This document shows, piece by piece, positions 60,567-64,000 of a stretch of 64,000 nucleotides of DNA. Positions within the stretch are counted from its first letter, which is position 1. Each line of letters starts with the position of its first letter. The translations under genes and the position numbers were made by a program. The stretch spans positions 30,765,825 to 30,829,824 of the forward strand of contig CM068313.1 of NCBI GenBank assembly GCA_034766995.1, read 5' to 3'. The stretch comes from Acanthacorydalis orientalis. Taxonomy: Eukaryota > Arthropoda > Insecta > Megaloptera > Corydalidae. Below the pieces are notes generated by a model. That model saw only the letters and a list, made by a program, of their open reading frames with translations. It had not been told where the DNA came from and made no database searches.

Positions 60567-61763
60567 GCATTTATATGTTTATAAGCATATTTTTATATTA
60601 AAGATTCAAAATAAGTAATTGAAGTTAGTCATACTAATTACCATAAACACACATTTTAATCATTAACATTATTGACAGTTGCAGTAACTTATTGGAATTA
60701 GATAATTAATTAATTATTCATTTCATACTGAAGTTTTACTTTAAAACTTCATAATAGTTTAATGACATACATTTTTTGGATGATCAAATCTATTATTTAT
60801 AATCATTAATTATTTATGCTCCTTTAATAAACTTAAAATCAATTATAACTAGGTTTAATATAAATAAAATTTTTAAAACTGAAAATGTGTATTTACCAAG
60901 TATTGTGTTTCATATAGTTATTTAATTATAATAAATAATCAAATTTAATAAAAAAAAATAGATTAGGAATTTACATGTACGTGTATAACAAATATGTAAT
61001 TTATAACTTCAATGAATGGATTTATAATTTTTGAAAAATATTAAATCAAATTTTCTATTTAAATTATTTTGCATTTATAAGAGCATCGACCTCACTCGAT
61101 CGGTTACCGTATTGGTAATCATTTTCTTTTTAACAAAAGATGAATGCTAATTTAAAATCTAATAAAATGTTCAAACTCGCCATCTACAATATCGGATTGT
61201 CATCGGTATGAATTTTAAATATATTCCGCACTTACATGTCTTTCAACATTTATTCATAGTATTATGCTATACACTTTTTTATGTGCATTTTTGCCGTCGT
61301 TAATAAATCATATTCAAATCCGACCATACATAATTAAAAACATCACGTGTACATAAATACAAATACGGATTATATATTGGTACAGCCAGTGCAAACAACA
61401 CATCCTGTTTTGGAGACATGAAGTGAATATTGAATACTATAAATGATACTATATTTTATTGTACAGGCAGAAAACAATACATACTACTTGAATGAAGCAT
61501 TTACAAATTACGCATATTAAAGTGACATTAATGAATTTTAAAAATATATTAAAAACACCTTTTAAGTTGTAAAAAGAAATGAAAATATTGATATTTTTTA
61601 ATTCTTATTACTGTTAATATTTATGTATGACAAAGTCCATTCACCTTTACATTTTACTGCCTAATAATAATGTTTATTACTGAATTTTATATACACTTAT
61701 AATATGTTAAACACTACACTCTAAATATGATATAAAACATATATTTTTTTATTTTTAACAAAT

Positions 61764-61821
<58 letters not shown>

Positions 61822-62265
61822 AGGTTATGGTTGCACCACCGATTCACATTTTCTTGCAAGAGATCGTCAAATGATGGTCCCGAGGCTTTATCATTTCAAT
61901 CTTAATCTCACCGATAAAAGGTGAATCGTACTATGCTAAGCAACTTTGTGGAATGTTGAGTTTCGGTTTCAATGGAAAGGAAAGCGAAAAAATAAACAAA
62001 AATTAAACAATGCTTATGGAAACATTCAGATGGAAAAAACCAAGGAATGTTTATTCAAGTTGAAAATTTTTTTAGTGGTAAACTGCTTTGCGAAATAATG
62101 GATGAATCCACAAAAATCGATGATAGCGATATGGTTTGCGTTAGAAAAACTATTATTTTATCATCAAGATTTCTTTCGAATATCGATTAAAATCAGGATG
62201 ATAGAATTGGATGAAACGGCTAAGATTGTAAATAATTTAAAAAAGCTTAATTGGATAAAAAGAAC

Positions 62266-62317
<52 letters not shown>

Positions 62318-63895
62318 GTAGAAAATTATATATATATATATATATATATAATTTTCTACATAAAATAACTTTCATAAGTATTTACCAAATACTAGTTCAA
62401 TATATTCAGTATGTATAAACCACTGCATTTATTAATGGGTTGGACTTTACAGCATGCTTTTTAATCGATAGTTATCTGAGATTATGATAAGCATGAAATT
62501 AATTTCTTACAAATATTTAATTCAGATTCATAGCCTACTTAGAATTCTGGAATGTTAAGAATAATATATTACTCTATATGTAAATGCATCTATATTTTTA
62601 GTATTTTATTTATAAATCCCTACTATTCGCAAAGTTTATTATTGTTGTTTTTTTTAGAAATGAATTCAGAACATAAAGAATAATTTGATAGATTGTATAG
62701 TATTAATATTAATGAATTTATGACAATAGAGATTATGCTACATACATTTCAATATTTAGTAGACCATCAAATAAAATCTATTATATATATTTTATATAAT
62801 AACTCTGAATAGTGAAATACGTTTTGTTGTAGAAATATTAAACATAAGAAGTTATTATATCATTTTTTTTTTGTAATTTTCTAGAATTAAAATTCGAATT
62901 TTTTCACATAAGTTCGGATATGACATTAAAAAACATTTGTGGTTTTACAATAATAAATCAATAAGGTCCCACTGAGATTTGAACTCAGATCGCTGGATTC
63001 AGAGTCCAGAGTGCTGACCATTACACCATAGGACCGTTCTTTAACATTTTCTAAACAGGATTTAAACAATAATAACGAAAATATTTTTAGTTTAATAATA
63101 ATACACCTTTCATATAAAATTGCTTCCACAATAAATAATTTTATTCAACACAAATAAATATAATGAAAATTTAGTATTTTTATATGTAATATTACTAACA
63201 AATTTTAAAATTGACAGGATAAATTTATTCTGCCTTATTTTGTCTAAATTTTATTTTTCTAAATTATTTTTATTTAAAATCGAAGCGATCTGTTTTTTTT
63301 TTTATTTAAATCATACGAACATACATTTATTAAAAGAATGCTTTCTATTTATACACATACATAAAAAGCATTATTTTATTTGTTTCCAATTTATTCATAA
63401 TTGTTAAATATACAAACAAATAAATTGTATAATAAATGGTTTTCTTCTAATATAAAAGACGGAATAAAAATGTTACAAAATTCTATGAATTTTGGTATTT
63501 TTTTTATTTTCGTTTTAAATAATTAAGATATAGTCTTAGAAAAACATTTTATCCATATATTTATGCTTTTGCAAATTTATTTAAACATTTTTGACCTAAA
63601 TACTACCAAAAACATATTTTTAAAATGTTTTTCAAAACAAGTTAATACATTTTATCCAATATTGAAAAGTGATTCTTTTAAAAATATACCTTGGTCCTTC
63701 CTCTTTCGAAATACCAGCAATAGGACTTGCTGTTTCTCCGCCAGTTGTTTCGCCTACATCAGCCGCTCCTGATGTTGTTGCCATATCCTCTATATCTGAA
63801 TCAATCCCTTGTGCAAAGTCCATGTAAAACGAGTCCCTCGAATCACTGGACCCTCGTCTTAATTTTAAACTTAAATCTGGCGAACTGTCTTCCAT
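13567..63895 (-). CDS. Otop: Otopetrin proton channel gene, nine coding exons (812 aa model)
   Basis: Otopetrins are 12-helix plasma-membrane proton channels; in Drosophila OtopLa acts in acid taste (family knowledge). I joined nine minus-strand segments: 63895-63690, 44960-44640, 43840-43688, 28793-28679, 18985-18889, 17194-16988, 15523-15363, 15279-15114 and 14579-13567. Every junction is GT-AG and phases match throughout (2,2,2,0,1,1,0,1). The sum is 2439 nt, 812 codons plus TAG. Predicted membrane segments lie near residues 230-250, 266-287, 356-380, 395-418, 431-452, 531-552, 593-615, 629-652, 666-688, 694-716, 737-756 and 770-790. Family signatures include [25 protein letters not shown]...[25 protein letters not shown] and the C-terminal [18 protein letters not shown]. 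The start ATG sits in a good insect context (CAAAATGG). OtopLa is the likeliest paralogue, but the exact orthologue is inferred. No frameshift or in-frame stop was seen. Confidence 0.95.
14580..15113 (-). other. Otopetrin intron 8
   Basis: 534 nt, GT-AG. Contains direct repeat copy 1 next to the acceptor. The rest is AT-rich without recognised features. Confidence 0.9.
14589..14816. repeat. Direct repeat, copy 1 (otopetrin intron 8)
   Basis: This AT-rich segment begins AACATTTTGATACTAAAACA and ends TTTACATAAACAT...TTTTTAAG. It is strongly similar over its whole length to 15638-15888 in intron 6, with small indels. It starts 10 nt upstream of the exon 9 acceptor. No coding content and no terminal inverted repeats are visible. 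Confidence 0.85.
15114..15279 (-). CDS. Otop: Otopetrin exon 8 (TM5, residues 421-475)
   Basis: The acceptor is TATTTCAG|CAAATG and the donor is TTAG|GTAAGACC. It encodes [20 protein letters not shown] and VQETKHEI, the family TM5 block that is usually written RFGLMHM..TNLC.WL.V...ET. It ends in phase 1, and the split Gly codon is completed in exon 9. Confidence 0.94.
15363..15523 (-). CDS. Otop: Otopetrin exon 7 (TM3-TM4, residues 367-420)
   Basis: The acceptor is GATTACAG|CATTC and the donor is GAG|GTAATG. It encodes [20 protein letters not shown], a hallmark otopetrin block, followed by [20 protein letters not shown], the fourth membrane segment. Only an 83-nt intron separates it from exon 8, the one compact intron in the gene. 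Confidence 0.95.
15638..15888. repeat. Direct repeat, copy 2 (otopetrin intron 6)
   Basis: Same orientation as copy 1. Shared blocks include AACATTTTGATACTAAAACA, AAATAAATAAATACCAAAAA, GGCATTTGAATATT and ATTTACATAAACAT. Copy 2 has an extra ~25-bp insertion near its middle (AGAACAGGTAAATAAATATA). The two copies bracket exons 7 and 8, about 1.05 kb apart. Confidence 0.85.
15898..15982. repeat. Compound (AT)n(GT)n microsatellite
   Basis: About 36 bp of AT pass into about 26 bp of GT and a short GA stretch, in intron 6 immediately after the direct repeat copy 2. Confidence 0.95.
16623..16687. repeat. (AT)n microsatellite downstream of exon 6
   Basis: About 65 bp with ACAT interruptions in intron 6. 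It pairs in principle with the tract at 17249-17293 on the other side of exon 6. Confidence 0.95.
16988..17194 (-). CDS. Otop: Otopetrin exon 6 (acidic TM2-TM3 loop and start of TM3, residues 298-366)
   Basis: The donor CG|GTAAGTATG is strong. The acceptor I chose, TTTAACAG|ACAATCG, is the one that keeps frame with exon 5. It has an A-rich rather than pyrimidine-rich tract, so the 5' boundary is less certain. The next upstream CAG (about 17226) gives an immediate stop in this phase. The exon encodes a Ser/Asp/Glu-rich loop ([17 protein letters not shown]), a Tyr/Arg-rich stretch, and RMGAV, which joins exon 7 to form TM3. It is 207 nt, phase 1 to phase 1, frame-preserving if skipped, and has (AT)n tracts on both sides. 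Confidence 0.82.
17195..18888 (-). other. Otopetrin intron 5
   Basis: 1694 nt, GT-AG. Contains AT tracts at 17249, 18217-18249 and 18738-18783. A structured stretch at 18019-18090 has an 11-bp stem (ATTTTCAGGTA with TACCTGAGAAT, one wobble) enclosing an inner 8-bp stem. Confidence 0.88.
17249..17293. repeat. (AT)n microsatellite upstream of exon 6
   Basis: About 45 bp of AT in intron 5, about 55 nt upstream of the exon 6 acceptor in gene orientation. This position overlaps the expected branch-point and pyrimidine-tract neighbourhood. Confidence 0.95.
18889..18985 (-). CDS. Otop: Otopetrin exon 5 (TM2, residues 266-297)
   Basis: The acceptor is TTTTACAG|TGGTT and the donor is GAAA|GTAAGTAA, leaving phase 1. 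The exon encodes [20 protein letters not shown] and a basic tail [12 protein letters not shown] on the cytosolic side. A weaker in-phase alternative donor (GGAG|GTAAAA) lies within the exon and would remove the basic tail without changing the phase. I preferred the GTAAGT site because it matches the consensus much better. Confidence 0.9.
18986..28678 (-). other. Otopetrin intron 4
   Basis: 9693 nt, GT-AG. Contains the internally deleted mariner at 24323-24891, AT tracts at 20428-20460 and 26160-26182, and a GC- and CpG-richer island at 26900-27330. Nothing else is recognised; most of 19000-24300 and 24900-26900 is plain AT-rich sequence. Confidence 0.9.
24323..24891 (+). mobile_element. Internally deleted mariner (cecropia/mellifera type)
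   Basis: The ends are inverted repeats (left TCAGGTTGGTAGGAAAATAA, right in reverse TTAGGTTGGTAAAAACATAA) flanked by TA at 24321-24322 and 24892-24893. Plus-strand remains of the transposase N-terminus begin at 24509 (MEKK, then a stop). They continue [31 protein letters not shown], and a helix-turn-helix region [20 protein letters not shown]. The sequence then jumps to the right terminus, so the whole catalytic domain is missing. Total length is 569 bp. It lies in otopetrin intron 4, antisense to the gene. Confidence 0.92.
28679..28793 (-). CDS. Otop: Otopetrin exon 4 (TM1, residues 227-265)
   Basis: The acceptor is TTGCAG|CGACGC and the donor is GAG|GTACGT. The 115 nt encode [19 protein letters not shown] followed by [19 protein letters not shown], the first membrane helix and its extracellular exit. 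This is among the best conserved otopetrin blocks and is decisive for the family call. The exon lies about 15 kb from exon 3 and 9.7 kb from exon 5 and is far richer in CpG than its introns. Confidence 0.95.
29952..30011. repeat. (AT)n microsatellite
   Basis: Pure AT tract of about 60 bp in intron 3. Confidence 0.97.
30326..30712 (+). mobile_element. Relic of a Tc1/mariner-superfamily transposase, C-terminal half
   Basis: Plus-strand translation with one frameshift gives [18 protein letters not shown]. It then gives [18 protein letters not shown], stop, DLIPLDYFT, stop, [11 protein letters not shown], and finally [12 protein letters not shown] before TAA at 30710. This matches the widespread insect transposase with WFQQDGA and NWPPRSCDLTPLDYFLWG motifs, often carrying a DUF4817 N-terminal domain (family knowledge). 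Two TGA codons replace the expected Cys and Trp. The N-terminal half and terminal repeats were not found. It is in otopetrin intron 3. Confidence 0.85.
30818..30930. repeat. (AT)n microsatellite, compound
   Basis: About 110 bp: a long AT run, then GTATATATATACATGTGTGT and ATGT units. It starts about 105 bp after the transposase relic ending at 30712. Confidence 0.96.
31223..31352. mobile_element. MITE, copy A of a two-copy family
   Basis: A 130-bp element is made almost wholly of inverted repeats of about 45 bp: left CAGGATGTTTGAATTTAGG...GAAAGTATTAAAAAG, right in reverse GCTGATTCAATTTAGACTTCC...GAAAGTATTAAAA. TA dinucleotides flank it. No coding capacity. It shares its ends with the element at 33053, which supports a mobile origin. 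The TA target and end sequence suggest the Tc1/mariner superfamily, but this is inference. Confidence 0.8.
33053..33236. mobile_element. MITE, copy B of the same family
   Basis: The left end carries TTAGGCTTCCACATGGAAGT followed by ATTAAAAAGG. The right end in reverse reads AGGGTGATTCAACTTAGGCT and TCCACATAAGTATTAAAT. The 184-bp element has a longer centre than copy A, with a second small inverted repeat (TTTAGTATTTTAGT...AATACTAAAT). No coding capacity. It lies 1.7 kb from copy A in the same intron. Confidence 0.82.
33940..33970. repeat. Perfect 13-bp inverted repeat with 5-nt loop
   Basis: AATAATTTCTCTT, loop ACAAA, AAGAGAAATTATT. It is an intronic hairpin (intron 3). The function is not evident and nearby sequence shows no transposon end. 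Confidence 0.85.
36917..38170 (-). mobile_element. Full-length but dead mariner element
   Basis: Terminal inverted repeats match at 22 of 25 positions (left TTAGGAGTTTGCATTGAAAG, right in reverse ATAAGAGGTTGCATTGAAAG). The element is 1254 bp, usual for mariner, and has TA on both sides. Minus-strand transposase pieces appear in order. They run from an N-terminal [15 protein letters not shown] and [13 protein letters not shown], through [12 protein letters not shown] (first catalytic Asp), [12 protein letters not shown] and HDNAQIHV (second Asp), to [20 protein letters not shown]. The third catalytic Asp of the D,D34D triad reads Asn here (APSN for APSD) at the expected spacing. Stops and frameshifts interrupt the frame. 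It sits in otopetrin intron 3. Confidence 0.92.
40602..40681. repeat. (AT)n microsatellite
   Basis: About 80 bp of AT with one G, in intron 3. Confidence 0.97.
41727..41794. repeat. (AT)n microsatellite
   Basis: Pure AT tract of about 68 bp in intron 3. Confidence 0.97.
43688..43840 (-). CDS. Otop: Otopetrin exon 3 (pre-TM1 segment, residues 176-226)
   Basis: The acceptor is TTTTACAG|ACATT and the donor is GC|GTAAGTGAG, a strong 5' splice site. The exon encodes [20 protein letters not shown] and then [11 protein letters not shown], which leads directly into the first membrane segment in exon 4. It is 153 nt, phase 2 to phase 2, so also frame-preserving if skipped. Base composition is clearly richer in G+C and CpG than the surrounding introns. 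A plus-strand ORF overlapping its distal end (43804-44016) is only the antisense shadow. Confidence 0.93.
43841..44639 (-). other. Otopetrin intron 2
   Basis: 799 nt, GT-AG. Contains the AT tract next to the exon 2 donor and a short AT run at 44404-44421. The 43850-44050 part is GC-richer and open on both strands, but has no recognised coding content. Confidence 0.9.
44562..44625. repeat. (AT)n microsatellite next to the exon 2 donor
   Basis: About 60 bp of AT plus ACACA, starting about 14 nt into intron 2 after the GTTAGT donor. Confidence 0.97.
44640..44960 (-). CDS. Otop: Otopetrin exon 2 (Ser/Gly/Pro/His-rich cytosolic linker, residues 69-176)
   Basis: The acceptor is TTTCAG|TTGG at 44961-44962 and the donor is AG|GTTAGT at 44639. 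The exon encodes about 107 residues of low-complexity, probably disordered linker rich in Ser, Gly, Pro and His, starting [15 protein letters not shown]. Both ends are phase 2 and the length is 321 nt, so skipping it would keep the frame. An (AT)n tract begins about 14 nt into the downstream intron (44562-44625) and another ends about 60 nt before the acceptor (45022-45070). The tracts are self-complementary and could pair across the exon. Confidence 0.92.
45022..45070. repeat. (AT)n microsatellite upstream of exon 2
   Basis: About 49 bp of AT in intron 1, ending about 60 nt before the exon 2 acceptor in gene orientation. Confidence 0.97.
45434..45585 (+). repeat. tRNA-Ala-like SINE or tRNA pseudogene
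   Basis: The first ~70 bases (GGGGATGAAGCTCAGTTGGT, then AAAGCTCTCGCTTTCAT) follow eukaryotic tRNA-Ala through the D arm and anticodon stem, with a good A box. The T arm and B box are degenerate (AGATCAATACT) and the acceptor stem does not close. About 80 bases of unrelated sequence follow, ending in an AT repeat. This layout fits a tRNA-derived SINE better than a functional tRNA. It is in intron 1, on the strand opposite the otopetrin gene. Confidence 0.65.
46326..46416. repeat. (AT)n microsatellite, double
   Basis: Two AT runs separated by ACATTAC, followed by an unusual GGGGGAGGGG on the plus strand at 46417-46426. Confidence 0.96.
47765..47834. repeat. (AT)n microsatellite
   Basis: About 65 bp of AT ending in ACACACA, in intron 1. 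Confidence 0.97.
53573..53640. repeat. Compound (AT)n(GATA)n microsatellite
   Basis: About 40 bp of AT pass into TAGA/GATA tetranucleotide units (about six) and a TAGG variant, in intron 1. Confidence 0.95.
54754..54977 (-). mobile_element. Mariner 3' remnant, copy 1
   Basis: The minus strand gives [20 protein letters not shown] and, after frameshifts, [20 protein letters not shown] and a stop, the typical mariner transposase C-terminus. The outer end (TTAGATGCCTTTCTGATAGA on the plus strand) resembles a mariner terminal repeat and matches the end of the copy at 59179. The rest of the element is absent. Located in otopetrin intron 1. Confidence 0.8.
56632..56773. repeat. (AT)n microsatellite, compound, ~142 bp
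   Basis: AT runs with regular ACAT units (ATACATAT repeated about five times) and a GTGTGT break. One of the two longest simple-sequence tracts in the window. Confidence 0.96.
58364..58421. repeat. (AT)n microsatellite
   Basis: Pure AT tract of about 58 bp, followed by a GC-richer stretch (58425-58620) with no recognised content. Confidence 0.97.
59179..59611 (-). mobile_element. Mariner, internally deleted, copy 2 of the same family
   Basis: Minus-strand remains begin at an ATG at 59504 with [20 protein letters not shown] and ASETAEMIC, a mariner N-terminus. They then pass to the C-terminal piece [11 protein letters not shown], stop, NNGGYFED, stop. The central two-thirds, including the catalytic region, are missing. 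The end at 59179 (TTAGTGCCTTTTTTTATAGA) is shared with the remnant at 54754. The other end is uncertain; an AGGCACT at 59605-59611 may be the remains of the second terminal repeat. Confidence 0.78.
60409..60564. repeat. (AT)n microsatellite, compound, ~155 bp
   Basis: Longest simple-sequence block in the window: AT runs with ACAT breaks at near-regular spacing, then a short unique spacer and a final pure AT run. Confidence 0.96.
61765..61819. repeat. (AT)n microsatellite
   Basis: Pure AT tract of about 55 bp, directly before a GC-richer segment of unknown nature (61820-62265). Confidence 0.97.
62316..62361. repeat. 46-nt perfect palindrome with AT core
   Basis: ATGTAGAAAATT, then an (AT)n core, then AATTTTCTACAT: every base pairs with its mirror position. 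It directly follows a ~45-bp (AT)n tract. It could extrude as a cruciform or fold as a hairpin in RNA of intron 1. Confidence 0.9.
62964..63035 (-). tRNA. tRNA-Gln (anticodon CTG)
   Basis: The minus strand reads GGTCCTATGGTGTAATGG, then an anticodon arm CTGGACTCTGAATCCAG with anticodon CTG, then a T arm CTGAGTTCAAATCTCAG and the closing TGGGACC. The 7-bp acceptor stem pairs with one T-G wobble and the discriminator is T. Total length is 72 nt without an intron, normal for eukaryotic tRNA-Gln. A box and B box are both intact. It lies inside otopetrin intron 1, on the same strand, about 650 bp after exon 1. Confidence 0.96.
63690..63895 (-). CDS. Otop: Otopetrin exon 1 (N-terminus, residues 1-68)
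   Basis: The exon opens with [19 protein letters not shown] and continues through [17 protein letters not shown], a cytosolic N-terminal block I recognise from insect otopetrins. The ATG at 63895-63893 is preceded by CAAA and followed by G, a good insect start context. The donor is AAG|GTATAT at 63689, leaving phase 2; the split codon AG|T becomes Ser69 with exon 2. The 105 bases upstream to the window edge are AT-rich 5' UTR or intron. A non-coding first exon and the promoter may lie outside the window. Confidence 0.93.
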
Positions 63896-64000
63896 TTTGT
63901 ATCACAATATTTATTGTTACTAATAAATAGATATATCACCAAAAAATATACATCACTACATTCTGTATAAAATTATATTTGTTTTTTGAAACCTTCTTGA

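Larger units (their letters stand above)
44961..63689 (-). other. Otopetrin intron 1
   Basis: 18729 nt, GT-AG, the longest intron. It holds the SINE-like copy (45434), mariner remnants (54754, 59179), the tRNA-Gln gene (62964) and the 46-nt palindrome (62316). AT tracts not listed separately include 47359-47382, 49303-49341, 50200-50227, 54043-54092 and 56251-56291. GC-richer pockets without recognised content lie at 47460-47720, 51290-51660, 58425-58620 and 61820-62265. Confidence 0.9.

Noticed and set aside
62926..63129. 67-codon minus-strand ORF with a [18 protein letters not shown] motif
   Set aside because: The recognisable part is the translation of the tRNA-Gln gene itself, a common false protein in databases.
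1..64000. CRISPR arrays, bacterial operons or prophage
   Set aside because: No regularly spaced repeats with unique spacers. The intron-exon gene, tRNA type and transposons show eukaryotic nuclear DNA.

Overview
This window is AT-rich animal nuclear DNA (roughly four-fifths A+T by eye) with dozens of long (AT)n microsatellites. It is dominated by one intron-rich gene on the minus strand. That gene is an otopetrin proton channel whose N-terminus and membrane signatures look like insect OtopLa-type proteins. With the mariner-type transposon relics, this points to an insect with an AT-rich genome. I cannot assign the order from sequence alone.

Layout, in gene order from high to low coordinates: start codon and exon 1 (63895-63690); an 18.7 kb intron with a tRNA-Gln(CTG) gene, two mariner remnants and a tRNA-derived SINE-like copy; exon 2 (44960-44640); a 0.8 kb intron; exon 3 (43840-43688); a 14.9 kb intron with a decayed full-length mariner, a second Tc1/mariner-superfamily relic, two copies of one MITE family and an unexplained GC-richer ORF; exon 4 (28793-28679); a 9.7 kb intron with an internally deleted mariner and a GC-richer island; exons 5 to 9 (18985-13567). 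All eight junctions are GT-AG and phase-compatible. The joined reading frame is 2439 nt (812 codons plus stop). Bases 1-13566 are the 3' flank and hold no gene I can support.

The protein model has a ~225-residue Ser/Gly/Pro-rich cytosolic N-terminus (exons 1-3). Two membrane segments (exons 4-5), an acidic Ser-rich loop (exon 6) and the remaining ten membrane segments (exons 6-9) follow, which fits the 12-helix otopetrin fold.

The most useful observations are: (AT)n tracts close to both splice sites of frame-preserving exon 2, which could pair across the exon; a two-copy MITE family at 31223 and 33053; a 230-250 bp direct duplication flanking exons 7-8; independently deleted mariner derivatives; and several GC-richer intronic islands. 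I found no CRISPR array, operon or clearly novel multigene system.
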